Source: Panax quinquefolius (lineage: Eukaryota > Streptophyta > Magnoliopsida > Apiales > Araliaceae). Taken from it: 64,000 nucleotides of DNA. The translations under genes were made by a program, and so were the position numbers. The notes under the pieces are model-generated. The model saw nothing but the letters and a program-made list of their open reading frames with translations, was not told the DNA's origin and searched no databases. Positions 13,801-25,318 of this stretch are shown in pieces. Positions within the stretch are counted from its first letter, which is position 1, and the number at the start of each line of letters is the position of its first letter. The stretch lies in contig CM035164.1 in NCBI GenBank assembly GCA_020205615.1, positions 118,235,363 to 118,299,362 on the forward strand, written 5' to 3'.

Positions 13801-16800
13801 AAAACAAAGAAATGGTACATCAGCATCTTCAGTTTCAACATGCCACTTTAATTATAGTTTCAAATTGTTTCCTAATAAAAAAAAATCTTGATATTTATTA
13901 ATGAATCATCTAAAGGATGTGCAAGTGTGAAAGGATGTTCATCTATATTAACTGCTTGCCTATGCATGAAAAGTTCCCTATACATGGGGTAAAACCAAGT
14001 ATTAAATCCAAAGTAGAGCTATTATAAAATGCTAATATTTGCGTTTTGGTACGAACATTTCAAAAAATGGTATACTTTTGTTCAGGGACATCAAATGTGG
14101 CGATTCTAAACTTTTTCCTCCTATCTACTTAAACTTCAATTGCACAACCATGATTACAACTTTTATTGATGATTTATAAATTAGGAGAATCCTCTTATAT
14201 TGCCCTTGGGCCGTACAGCTTACGACTAAGATCAAATTTAATGGAAGGCCTGAAATTAGAATAAACTATCAAATTTAATGGAAGGCCTGAAATTAGAATA
14301 AACTATCTAGAATTATCGTCTAAAATCTCAAGAATATTTACAAAGTATATTAATCACATGATTAAATCTAAAATACTCTATTAGTAATCCTAATATATAA
14401 CAGAAGATTCTAGAAATTGTCAACTAATGTAGCAAATGAGTGTCTTGTGGTTGTTCAAGTAAGCGATGACATGGCATAATTTCGTTGAAAATACTCTTAT
14501 TCTGACATTACGCTTAAAAACAACTCAATTAATTTCAACTATATCTCAATTTGTTTTTTAGCTATATAAAGTTATTCTCAACGTACCACATTCCGAATAG
14601 ACATATTTCATACCAACTTAGCGATTCGAAAAGATCTACCTCTACCGAAATGACGTTTTTTGTTTCTGATTTCGTTCCACCGCATTGAACTACATCTACG
14701 TAACATTGATTAGAACCATCTAGTTATATAAAATGAAGTGATAGTAGGATAGACAAACGTGTTGGAAACTGAACTCATTATGTAACCCTTATTCTAGAGC
14801 TAAATTTAGTCACCTAAGTAAGAAATCCCCAAATTAGAGGTTGTGTGTTATGCATGTGACTGTTATTTGCCACCAAAACCCATCTGGGAGTGACGTAATT
14901 ATGACTCATTTTTCTTTTGTTTCACTAAGACACGTAGGAAAGTTGGCAAGTCATCTTGACGGACAGTTAAGAAATTTGACAAAATAAGAAGATTGCAGTG
15001 TTTTTTTTAGTTCAATTGTCTAATTGCAAATTTTTTTCTTTTACTTCAACGGGCTATTATACAAAACGCGAAAACTTCAATGGGGGTAAATATTATTTTT
15101 GCCAGCCAAATCTAAAATTTCAAGGGCCAACTGCAAAATATACCAGCTTTGGGACTGATTTCAATCTCTTGAAGATTAAAAGATCAAAATTGTGATCAAC
15201 CAAACCTTAAAGGGCCAATCCATAAATTACAACTAAAGATGAGATCAAAAATTAAAGGTCCAATATGTAGTTTTTGCCAAATTAGATCAAAAATTAAAAA
15301 ACCAGTACGTAATATAGCTGTTACTTTCCATTCAACTTCACCAAAGATGAAAAAAAAAACTGCAGCGGCTACAAAACCAACAATTGGGTTTCCATGGCGA
15401 CCGTTTGCAATGGCACAATGACGTTCCTGGGAGATGGCAAAACAAATGTGTTGATGGCGGCGCTAATGGTTTCCAATTTGCAAAAATAGTGGGAATTTTT
15501 ATTCTTTTACTGTGATGATGATGGATATGGTGATTGTTGATGTTGGTAGTAGGGTGGTTGTGGATTCTTTTGTAGCAGCTAGTTGAGGCAGAATGTTGTT
15601 TGGACCTTCCTAAGAAGATAAAAATTACGGCAGAATTTTTGAAGTTTTTATTTTTTTTAAATATGGATAAAGATAAACAAAAATTATGCTCCGCCTCAGT
15701 CTAGGTAAACATATTCACAAGTCACGCAATCTTCGGCTCTAGAGTTTCACTTTTTCACAAGAAAACCTAGAATTCTCAATTGTTCTTTCAACCACGCTCT
15801 TAGGGATACAATTACCCAGACTCTGATGTCAATTGACGCAGCGAAATACAGTTAGACTGTAACGCTCTAATACACATAAATGGTTAGTTATCGTACTAAC
15901 ACAAACGAGATAAAACTCTTGAATCCACAAGGAAGATAATAAATTCACAAAGAGAACAATTGATAATATAAATAATAATAGTCAAACGTATTTGTCGATA
16001 ACCCCAAGAAGCATATTTATAATGCTAAACAACTTTCTTATGACTATTCGTAAAAGAAAATAATTAAACCCTAAAATTATAAAAACTAAAGCCCAAAATA
16101 CAAATGGGTCAATAATAAATTAAACTAGAATTTTTCTAAATAATATTCCCACCATCCCCAAAAGGATGACTAAAGGTACATAAAGTGAAAGGTAAATATG
16201 TTATTTGGTGGGATCCGTTAATATAAAATAATAAAAGTACTTATCATTTTATATAATCTTGTTAGGCTACTAAGGATAAATTTAAATTTTTTTACTCTTT
16301 TTCCTCTACTTTTACTTTTCTTAACATGTAAAATTGTACTTTGCTCATTCTTTTGGGGATGGAAGAAATAAATAAAAATACATCAAAGAAACTAAAACTT
16401 CATAAAAAAAATAAAATATACAGAAATTCTAATCTTTGATTGATATTTTCCATCGTATCAGACAATTGAATCTTCCTAAAAACCAATACAATTAATATAT
16501 TCACAAAAAAAAATCCATTTGTTTTGCCAAAAGGAGTACTCAAGAATCTCTAGCACTAATTCCTTTGGAAAATGATTTATTCATGTTCGACGCAAACAAC
16601 TCATGCTTTGAATATTAATTTATTCACTGAAGATGCCAAAAGGATGGAGAAACCAAAACATCATCCAATATGATCTTAACTATCAGTGTTTTATGGACTT
16701 CATATCTAAATTTATCTTTTGCTCCTAAATATAATGAGCAGGTAGTAATATCATTCAAATATATATAAATATAGTACACAACGCATATCTTGGATCTAAA

Positions 16801-17626
16801 AGCATAGGTTCAACCTGAAAATTAAAGAGCTAGCACCACCATTTAGGCAAGTGAGAATTTGACAGACCTAGATATTGCAGACTTATATAGCATCATTTAA
16901 CATAACATCTGAAAATTCTGGCCCTAGATATTGCACAATGACGGCCCCAAAAATAGCTGAGACAACATTTTCGCTAAATCCTTAATAAATTTTGCCTAAT
17001 TGAGCTCAAAAATGTGCTTGCTTTATAAGTCTCCTTGCCAAAGATATCTACTCCATCAAACTTTATGCCTTATCTTCACCTTTCTCTCTAAATATTAAAA
17101 TTACCTTAAATTTTTGCTTAATAACGCTAATGTTGCAAATTGAAGATAACAAAAGTTTCAAGCTTTTATAAGCACAACGTTTGCCACATTTCTTTAACAA
17201 AGAATCAATTAATTAAACACAAATTTATCTAACAATTGAAATAATAGCACAGATTTGAATAGCCCAATTGTCAATTGAAAAATTACCAGAACTTAAACTC
17301 TGGTAGGCGACGAACAAAGGGTCGGAATTCGTCGGAACCGCGAGTGGGGAGACCCGGACCATCGTGGATCTCCGGATCAACCTGAGGAGAGAGGAAGGCA
17401 AGGAAGAGCTGAAGGATGTAGATAGCGAGGCCGTAGGTGATGATGTAAAAGCCTTGGAGGAAGTAGACGCGTAGAGCGTAGATGAAGACTATTGCAGAGA
17501 AGGCGACCCAACGGCGGGGATGTGCGGGGTGGATTTGTCTAAGAGGTTTTGATAACGACGGGATACGGTGTAACTCCACTGTCTCAGCGGGTTCGCCGGA
17601 GATTCGTCGCCGGCACTGAGATTCAT
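10875..17626 (-). CDS. RER1: RER1-family Golgi-to-ER retrieval receptor, two apparent frameshifts
   Basis: Three exons on the minus strand: 17626-17287, 11219-11040 and 10931-10875, joined by GT-AG introns. The start is ATG at 17626 ([19 protein letters not shown]). Recognisable family signatures are [63 protein letters not shown] and [20 protein letters not shown]. The C-terminus encoded by exon 3 is [18 protein letters not shown]. In the family, RER1 is a four-helix membrane protein of cis-Golgi/COPI vesicles that returns ER proteins by their transmembrane segments. Codon phase at both introns fits exactly. Two single-base gaps shift the frame: one in the C run of exon 1 (17516-17519 on the plus strand, expected five) and one in exon 2 at 11143 (GGC for GGCC). 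All conserved residues are kept on both sides, so sequence error or a very recent null allele is more likely than old decay. Confidence 0.92.
11915..11976. repeat. 31-bp tandem duplication
   Basis: Two copies of a 31-bp unit starting GACCGACATGACGTC, with one difference (CCGT versus CTGT), in RER1 intron 1. Confidence 0.85.
12278..12880. mobile_element. hAT-type MITE with 8-bp target duplication
   Basis: The left end reads TAAGGCTGTAAACAAACC and the right end, reverse-complemented, reads CAAGGGTGTAAACGAGTC, so the termini are inverted repeats. The flanks are perfect 8-bp duplications, ACCACAGT at 12270-12277 and 12881-12888, which is diagnostic for the hAT superfamily. At 603 bp with no transposase, it is non-autonomous. 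Subterminal regions are rich in the word TCGAATTCGAG and variants on both sides. Confidence 0.88.
12975..13033. repeat. TA-rich microsatellite
   Basis: Runs of alternating TA, broken by AAATTTATACATACA, in RER1 intron 1. The 95-codon minus-strand frame over it is low complexity and not a gene. Confidence 0.85.
14231..14304. repeat. 37-bp tandem duplication
   Basis: Two identical 37-bp units beginning ATCAAATTTAATGGAAGGCC in RER1 intron 1. Perfect identity points to a recent event. Confidence 0.9.
16143..16369. mobile_element. Stowaway-like MITE in RER1 intron 1
   Basis: The left terminus ATTCCCACCATCCCCAAAAG and the reverse-complemented right terminus TTCTTCCATCCCCAAAAG match over about 20 bp and extend into ATGA(G/C)(T/C)AAAG. 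TA dinucleotides flank both ends. About 227 bp with no coding capacity. The pattern is that of Stowaway elements with CTCCCTCC-like ends. Confidence 0.75.
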
Positions 17627-17989
17627 GTTTCTTTCTCCGTCTACTATTATCCCTCTTCCTATTATTTTGCGGGAACGGGGAAGGAACGGAAGCTGAAGAA
17701 GAGTCCAGTTTTGATATCTGTCTCGTTTATTTTGTTTTTCTTAAAATCAAAATTTAAATTTATAGTGTGCTACATACGACAGTCGACACAAAGTTGTGTC
17801 ACATATATAGAATATGAACTGCTTGTACTTTTTCATCCAAATAAATGAGAATGAATCTCAATTGTCTTTGTATTTTTTCGTCCAAATTTAAAATAGATTT
17901 TATCTTAATATAAATGATAAAATTAAATATGTCAATTTAAAGTTGTGTATAAAAATTAAAAAATAATTGTATAACATTAAATATAGTGA
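17627..17989 (-). promoter_or_regulatory. RER1 upstream region
   Basis: The sequence directly upstream of the RER1 start is pyrimidine-rich on the minus strand and probably carries the 5' UTR and promoter. No clear TATA box can be assigned. Beyond about 17990 the Mutator-like element begins, so the host promoter space is short (about 0.36 kb). Confidence 0.4.
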
Positions 17990-18895
17990 TAAAACAACTT
18001 TTAATACCATCTTTGGGACACCTAATTACAATTTAATACCCAAGCGAAAAAGTTACAAACCTGGTGATTGTCTACTCAAAATTGTTGAGAACCTGGTGTT
18101 TGTACTTTCCAATTTTAAAATAATCGTTAAAATTGACTAACTGATAGAGATGGAAAATTTCAAGCGTGGCTTCCTCATCTAACATGGATAATGATATGTA
18201 TATAGGAGCATGACACATCGGGGCTTGAGGGAATTATACTTCTCATGTGACCAAGTGAGGAAGAAATAAGGGTTAGGGAGAAAGATCCAACGAGAGAGAC
18301 AAAATACAGAGAGAGAAGCGCTTCGAAGTCGACGCGAAGAGATTCAAGCCTTACAGTGGATTCGGCCAGATTTATCCCCAAATTTGTTCGACAACAAAGA
18401 GTAAGCACCCAAACCCTTATTTTTTCTTCTATGTTTCCCATTTTGAGTAAGCACTCAAACCCTTATTTTGAGTGTTAAAGATTTCTTCTGTGCACTCGAT
18501 TGTGAACCTAATCTTTGTTTATGCTTACTTTATGTGGTTAATGTCCACCTTGTTGGATGTTTGTGGTCGTTTTCCCCAAAATTTGTGCTCTTGTGTTGAA
18601 TTAATGATATGTGTTGAATCTGCAAACAAGAACACCTCTTGTGCTCTTGTGCATAACTTCAATAAAAATTCTTACATGCCCTAACATGCAACTTAAGAAT
18701 CTCAGTAGCTTTCTCCTTGGTCTTACTTCCACAATTCATTTGCTTATCACTGTTCTTGATGAGTTGAATTATATCATTCATTTATATATTAGTTTTCTGT
18801 TTTGGAGAATTAGACTTGACATTTTGTCGGATTGCTTACTTAATCTCTCATTGCTTACTCTATGTTATTTTTTTATTTTATTTATAGTGACAGAT

Positions 18896-21800
18896 ATGAT
18901 TTCATTAATTGTGCACTATGGTGGAGAGTTTGTCACTGAGCCCACAAAATATTATGTAGGAGGGTTGAAAAAGGTTGTCCCTAGTGATCCTGATTTCTTG
19001 TGCACTACACGTATAAATGAACAAATGGCTCATATATATTAGGATACCATACTACTGCTAAGATTTTCTTTAAATATGGTGAAGGGTTTAGATTAATTCA
19101 TGATGATGATTCGATTAGGGATTTAATTAAAGCTTCTGGAAAAGATATGACTGTAGAAGTTTTTGTGGATCATAAACTTGACAAGGATCACCTTGATTAT
19201 CTGAAAAACCTTAATCTACTTAGTAAGCTCAAAGAAAATGAAAATGAGGAGAACAATGGGGTGAATGCTGAGGGGAACAATGCTGTGAATGGTGACTTCA
19301 CTAGTGGTGAAAGTTCTGAGGACTCTGATGCTGACTTGACTGGTGATAATGAACAATTAAGCAGTGATAAAGAGTACCAAAATGCAAGAACAAAATTTAA
19401 GGAGTATACTAAACAAATGAGAGAGGTTGGAGATCCTGATGATGTTGGTGGTATTGATCTACATGAGTTGCAAGAGGAGGGAGAAAAGGAGGCTGAAAAT
19501 GAGACTAATGTACAGACAAGTACACATGAAGATGAGACTAATCTACACTCAGGTACACAGGAAAATGTTCAGCAACAATAGACTGCAAATTCTGATGATG
19601 ATGGAAAAGATACAGACATCACTGATAAGGAGTGGTCACCCAGTGAATATGAAGATTCAGATCAGCTGAGGTTTATGGATGTAGACAGTGATGAAGAGAG
19701 TGAAGATGCTGAAGAAGTAGATCAACCAGATAGGCTAAGTAGGAAAAAGAATGTGGAAAGATTAAGAGGACGGATATTGACTTCTGTGTTGGAATGATGT
19801 TTAGTGGACCTCGTGAATTCAGAGAGGCTATTAGAGGATATTGTTTGGGAAAAGGAAAAGATGTCAGGTACCTTAGAAATACTGGGAAAAAGTTTCACCT
19901 TAAGTGTAAAAACCCAAAATGTCATTGGGAGCTGTTTGTAAGCAGAATGGATGACTCATTTGAGACACTGCAGGTTAAGACATACCTGAAAAAACATACT
20001 TGTAGCAGGGCTTTCAAAAATAGGAAGGGATCAGTCAAATTCATGGCTGAGTTTTATGGCAACAGAATTAGAAAAAACCCTCAGTGGAAGTTAAAAGACA
20101 TGCAAGATGAGATGAAGAGGAAGTTTCAGTTGGACATTACTATATACAAATGTTCTAGGATTAGAAGCATGGCTTTAAGCAATGTATGGGATTTACTAGT
20201 GGAACACTATGAAAAAATTTAGGATTATGCCACTGAATTGATCAAGTCCAACAAGAACAATACAATTGATGTTTTTCCACATAGAAGTAATCCTGCTGAT
20301 CAGCCTTACTTATAGAGGTTCTATGTATGTTTTCATGCTTTGAAAAGGGGTTGACTTGAGGGATGTAGACCCATAATTGGGCTAGATGGATGTTTCCTTA
20401 AGACTGCTGTTAGGGGACAATTGATCTCGGTACCAGGTAGAGATGGGAACAATCAAATGTATCCTATCGCATGGGCTATCAGGAGACCGAAAACACTGAT
20501 AGTTGGAGATGGTTTCTAAAATTGTTGGTTGAAGACCTGGAGGGAGGTGATGGGTCTGGGTGGACAGTGGTCAGTGATCAACAAAAAGGGTTGAAAGTGG
20601 ATATCGATGATGTTCTTCCTTTTACTGAGCATAGGAATTGTTCAAGACACATATACGCAAATTTCAGAAAAACGGTCTCATCCCTAGCATTAAGGAAGGC
20701 TTTTTGGGCAACATCAATGTCAACATATGAAGACGAGTTCAAGAAAAACATGAAAGAGGTGAATAGACTCAACAGGGATGCACATGATAAACTGCAAGAA
20801 CTAAATCATAAGGTATGAAGCAAGGCTTTTTTAAGACTGTATGCAAATCAGATGTGGTGGAGAATAATATATCAGAATGCTTTAACGCTTGGATTGTGAA
20901 AGCAAGATGGATGAATTGTATTGATATGTTAGAAGAAATAAGGAGGCAGATTATGATTAGGCTCCACACTAAAAGGGATGCAATGAAGAAGTCAAGTGAT
21001 AGTATATGTCCTAGGATCAGAAAAATGCTTGATAAAGCTATTGATGAGTCTGGTTATTGTTCAGCTATGTGGGGTGGAGGGAATCAGTTTTCGGTTAAGA
21101 TGAGAGGAGACACATATGTTGTTAACTGTAACCAGAAGACATACACTTGCAGAAAGTGGGATTTGACAGGGATTCCATGTGCTCATGCAATTTCAGCAAT
21201 ATATTTCAGGGATGAAGAGCCTGAAACTTATCTTGCTCATTGGTACAAGAAGGAAACATACCTAAAAGCCTACACACACATGTTAGAGGTTATAAGCAGT
21301 TTTTGGGGTGAAACAAGTTTTCAGAAGATGTTACCTCCTCCAATATACCATAAAGTCAAGGGAAGACCTAAGAAAATGAGAAGGAAAGAAGGATGGGAGA
21401 ATCCAAAAAATCCTACAAGGATAACAAGGAAGGGAAGGAAAATGCATTGCTCAAAATATAGACAGACATATCACAATAAGGGTAACTGTCCTACCATCAG
21501 TGGCCAAACAGATGAACTTCAGTCAAGCAATGTAAGTATTATAGCATTCCAACATTATTTTTATGAAACAGTTTTGTTTACCAGAGTTAAATATTATTAA
21601 TTCTCTGTGTCAGGCAAGTAGGCAGGTTAAGAGGAAATGTTGCACTGCATCAACAGATCCAAAAAAAGAAACATAACAATGACATGGTGCAGTCTGGTAA
21701 TTCTAACAAGGTATTGTTATATCATAACTTCATGAAGTTGATATATTTATTTGGGAATGAATACTAGTTATGTATATATATATATATATATATGTAAATC

Positions 21801-22176
21801 TACAGACTAATACTAGACCAAAGTTACAAGTTAAGAGGATAAAGACTCACGCTAAAGTACCAGCAGGATTTGGTGTTTATGTTAGTCCTGAGGGAGTTGT
21901 AATAGATAATATGAATGGACACAACTCTGGCTTAGTTTTTGTGAGTTACAACTTTTTTTAAATTGCAAGTATTTATGTTACTTTTATTTGACATTTTTCA
22001 TATGTAACCATACTTATGCTTGGTTATGTCAAATGCAGATGCCAACTCCAAGAGAAGTCATATATCAAGATGGATCAAGCAAAAATAACACACCTCCTGC
22101 TACAAGAATGTATAGAACCCCACTTACATCAAGCAATAATCCACAAACTTCAAGCACAACAGAAACACTTAATTAG
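18896..22176 (+). pseudogene. MULE (MuDR-type) transposase with PB1-like, MULE and SWIM domains
   Basis: Domains in order: an N-terminal PB1-like segment (ISLIVHYGGEFV...YYVGGLKKV, 18896-19110); an acidic linker rich in E, D and N (19200-19750); the DNA-binding part (MMFSGPREFREAIRGYCLGK...CKNPKCHWELFVSRM...KHTCSR, 19790-20080); the MULE catalytic region (GCRPIIGLDGCFLKT, then DSWRWFLKLLVEDLEG and WTVVSDQQKGL, 20350-20600); and the SWIM zinc finger (YTCRKWDLTGIPCAHAISAI, about 21140-21200). A CCHC knuckle follows with its second Cys changed to Tyr (CSKYRQTYHNKGNC). Three 3' introns are suggested after 21530. The gene is dead: TAG stops at 19579, 20220 and 20313, TGA at 20352, and frameshifts near 19035, 19757, 20475 and 20825. 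In intact relatives it catalyses cut-and-paste transposition in the nucleus. Confidence 0.9.
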
Positions 22177-22894
22177 TCAAGTCAGTTGGAGAACATGAGA
22201 GATTAAGTTAGAAGTTAGTAGGAACATTTGATATCAATGTTTAATTTTTAAGAATTTTGTTTAATATTTATGACCTTTGTTTAATATCAAGTTTGAACTG
22301 TGCGTTCATTGAAATGGTTGGATATTGAATGATGGCATCTTTATTCATTTTTATGATATGTTGACAATCTCAGTTTTCATTTTTATGGTTGGATTGAATC
22401 CTTTTCATTTTTATTGTTGGATTGAATGATGAAATTTTTATCTTGGATATTGTTAATGGTAGTTATTTTCATTGAAATGGTTGGATTGAATGATGGCAAT
22501 TTTATAGCTCAGCAAAAGGCTAACTATCTGAAAGAGAGGCGGAATATCAGAACTATAAAACCAAAAAAAACAGTTATAAGGAAACCTTACAATGAAGAAA
22601 AATAGGCAAGGCAACTCAACTCAACTTCAGCATTTAAACTAGTTAGGTAATTAGGATGGAGATGAATCCTATATGACAGCCAAAAACTAGAAAGATAAGA
22701 AACAGAGCATTCCATTCATTCATTAATTAAAACAGAGCATCATTCATTCATTGAAACAGCAACATTATTCATTCATTGAAACAACAACATCATTTATTCA
22801 TTGAAACACCAAACAACACCAAACATCAAAATCCATTGACATAACACCATAAACAAACCTTCAAGCTAACTAATACATTGAAACAGAGCATCAT
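22177..22894. other. Spacer between the convergent MULE genes
   Basis: Holds the presumed 3' UTRs of both genes. The left part repeats GGTTGGATTGAATGATG-like words (22310-22500). The right part has a short tandem array of ATTCATTCATTGAAACA units. No gene seen. Confidence 0.65.
22709..22810. repeat. Tandem array of about 27-bp units
   Basis: Four imperfect copies of TTCATTCATTGAAACAACAA with CAT spacers, next to the 3' end of the GRF gene. Confidence 0.75.
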
Positions 22895-23484
22895 TCATTC
22901 AAATTCTAACACCAACAACACCAGCCAACTAACATCCATGAGCAAATTTAAAGAAACCATAAAAAATTCCTTTTGTTGAGCTTTGACATTAATCTTCTTC
23001 AGCTTTTTAACCTCCTTCTCCAATGTCTTCACTGAATCAAGTTCTGCCAACTCTTTCCAATCCTTGGTCTTCTCACTATTTTCATTCTTCAATTTATCCA
23101 ACATCTCTCTGCTCATCTTCAACTTTAATGTCAAATCTTCAATAACATCTTTTGCTCTATCAGGAAATGGTGGATCGTACTATTAAAAGAAACTGCAGTA
23201 AGCTCTCCTGTCCTATTACACATCAACACACCAACCATTAACATAAGCAATCATATTAAAAGAAATAAAAAAACATCTTTCAAAAATCTTACCTGATAAT
23301 TAATACACCCAATGAATCGCCTTCCTCGATGTTTTGTTCCATCTTTCCTTGCCTCCCACATTTGCACCATTGCTCCACAGTGGCACCGACTTGGGAAGTC
23401 TGGTGTAATCCATTCATTTTTGTTGCATGAACTACAATCTTCTTCCCCGATTTCATTTACGATTCCACTCCAAGACGAGCTCAT
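22895..23484 (-). CDS. GRF-type zinc finger protein carried by the MULE
   Basis: Two exons on the minus strand, 23484-23293 and 23179-22895, with donor CAG|GTAAGA and acceptor TTTTAATAG and no phase change, give an uninterrupted protein of about 158 residues. Exon 1 starts MSSSWSGIVNEIGEEDC and carries the zinc-finger core RCHCGAMVQMWEARKDGT followed by GRRFIGC, the GRF hallmark (Cys-x-Cys-Gly ... GRRF ... C). The last Cys/His ligands of typical GRF fingers after the intron are not obvious (YDPPFPDRAKD follows). Exon 2 is a charged coiled coil (KLKMSREMLDKLKNE...LEKEVKKLKK) ending in a hydrophobic tail (MVSLNLLMDVSWLVLLVLEF) that could anchor it in a membrane. Such small GRF/coiled-coil/tail proteins are common in plant genomes, often near MULEs; their role is unknown. 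This is the only fully open multi-exon gene in the window. Confidence 0.8.
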
Positions 23485-23599
23485 CCTTTCAATTAAACAC
23501 TAAAAACCCTTTAATAAATATATGGGAACCAATAATCAATGGAGAATCGAGACAAGAAGAATGAGAAAAGAAGAAGGACGGAAGTATAGAACCCTAGGT

Positions 23600-23611
23600 T
23601 CCCCCCCCCCA
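23600..23611. repeat. Poly-C tract
   Basis: A run of about ten C upstream of the GRF gene start. Length is error-prone in assemblies. Confidence 0.8.
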
Positions 23612-23742
23612 ATATCGATCTCTTCATTTTTGCTGATCAACCTTTATAAATGGGAAATACATATGAATTCAACTTTGTTGCCTAGTCATCGCCATGTCAT
23701 CCTTTTCATCTAACTTGTCAAAATTTCAAACGGAATAAGGAT

Positions 23743-24651
23743 TGTAAGACCCCAACTTTTATAAATAAAGATGAATTTTCTATAAATATCATTTTTGAAT
23801 ATTAAGGAGTGAATTTGATATAATGTTATAGTTGTGGGTAATATTTATAAATTTTGTAAAAATCACGAAGTTGTTATATTATATTCGATTAGTCGGGAAT
23901 ATTCGCTTTAACAGGAATATTCAGATGACGACTAACACAATCATTAGTGGACCCCACAATGAAATTATTATTGGAATGAGAAAATGACAAAAATATCTTT
24001 TTATAAAAGTAACGGCGGAAGTTTTACCATTAATTGTTGAAATACACAGTGTTAAAAATACAATATACGCGTGGTTGCATAGTAGCACACGATATTGATT
24101 ATTGATGCTTACGTGAGAAGTCACTCAGTTTTGTTCAATTATTGCTACAGTAATTGCTGCATAGTATCTCACGTTATTTGATTCAATTATTGTCAATATT
24201 TTATATATTATTAAATCAATTGAGATGACAATTTATTCTAATTATTATATGCATAATTAACAATGTCTAGAAAGTTCTGTCGAGGAAAGGGGGTTGGTCA
24301 CCTAATTGCACGCCAATAGGGAGAAATCCTTATCGGAAAGCTCCCTCTTTCTTGGAAACGATCTGGTTGTTAATATTGCGAGTTATAATAACGATGAATA
24401 AATGTTGTTAAAAATATTGAGGGGATTTTTATGAAGTTTTGTTGTAATTTTGGCGTATTATTTGAACCCCCATTTACACATTTTTCAAAATAATCGGTAA
24501 AAAATTATTTTTTATATAATAAAGGTGGGGCCACATGTGGGGCCCACGAAAGAAAAATGAAATAAAAATGGAAATGTGGGGGGGGGGGGGATTATAACTT
24601 GGTCGGGAGGGATATAATTATATATGTATATATATAGAAGTCCAGCATGAA

Positions 24652-24686
<35 letters not shown>

Positions 24687-25318
24687 TATGTGTTTGTATA
24701 CCTTTGTCGTAAGGCAAAGGTTATATAATTATATATATGTTTATATATTTTATAAGTTTTGTTTTATTAGATTATAAATAGAATATATTATATTTTATTT
24801 AAAGTTTTTGTTTTATTAGAATATTTTATTGCATACTAATGAATAGTAAAATCAAATTTTCAGAAAATTTTCACTGGTTGAGCGCCCGTGCATTCTTCAC
24901 TGTTGGTCCGTGAATTTTTTTCCTAAATAGTATCCTTTCCATTCTCATATAAATAGGATGCTTAGTTAGAATTGAAAATCACACCAGAATCAGAGAATTC
25001 TTCTTCTATAATATTGAGCGTATTTCTTTCGAGTTTTAGAAAGCTTTGAGCGTAGAAAACAGTATAAGTTTTCTTCAAGAATATCCCCGTTATACCAGTT
25101 AGAATACTCTTCTTTTCAAAGTAAGGGATATTATTTTGTTCAGTATTCGTACAAAATAATATTTTCTTCCATACGCTGTAGTATGCAAGTAATATTATTT
25201 CGTTTCAGATTTCGAATTCTATACTCATTTTGTTAAGTTTTGGCTTCTATACTCCATGAAATTAGTAGAATATCCTTGATATTTGCGCTTCATCCAGTAT
25301 CTTTTTATGCAAATATTA
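23743..25318 (+). repeat. 5' LTR of D, first part
   Basis: Starts TGTAAGACCCCAACTTTTAT, like solo LTR F. A TATA box (TATAAATA) lies at 24948-24955, with the leader repeat of TATTTCTTTCGAG downstream. A (TA)n stretch lies at 24656-24684 and a poly-G tract near 24577-24590. It ends at TATTA, the target duplicated by element E. The left flank AGGAT (23738-23742) is the presumed D target site. Confidence 0.88.

Larger units (their letters stand above)
11220..17286 (-). other. RER1 intron 1, 6.07 kb
   Basis: The donor GTAATTTTTC follows the ...FKF codons at 17287, and the acceptor TCATCAG precedes 11219. The intron is long for a plant gene because of insertions: a hAT MITE, a Stowaway-like MITE and short tandem duplications. 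At about 15690-16130 sequence such as GACTCTGATGTCAATTG resembles a decayed copia LTR with primer-binding site, at low confidence. GC-richer patches at 11830-11980 and 13200-13610 share short GGCGACGCC-like words and may be remains of one old DNA transposon. No other gene is supported. Confidence 0.8.
17990..23742 (+). mobile_element. Mutator-like element (MULE) with two convergent genes
   Basis: It carries a MULE transposase gene on the plus strand (18896-22176) and a convergent GRF-zinc-finger gene on the minus strand (22895-23484). The left border is placed near 17990 because the sequence there (ATACCATCTTTGGGACACC, AATTTAATACCCAAG) resembles long terminal repeats of plant MULEs. The right side ends at chromovirus D, inserted at 23743, so the right terminal repeat may be cut off or lie beyond D. 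Short partial complementarity exists between 18130-18175 and 23685-23735. Borders are uncertain. Confidence 0.6.

Noticed and set aside
15690..16130. Possible decayed copia LTR with primer-binding site (GACTCTGATGTCAATTG)
   Set aside because: No second LTR, no TG/CA borders and no target duplication seen; mentioned only within the intron entry.
18611..18895. Hydrophobic ORF start upstream of the MULE transposase
   Set aside because: It reads through what is likely a 5' intron ending TTTATAG; PB1-like homology starts at 18896.
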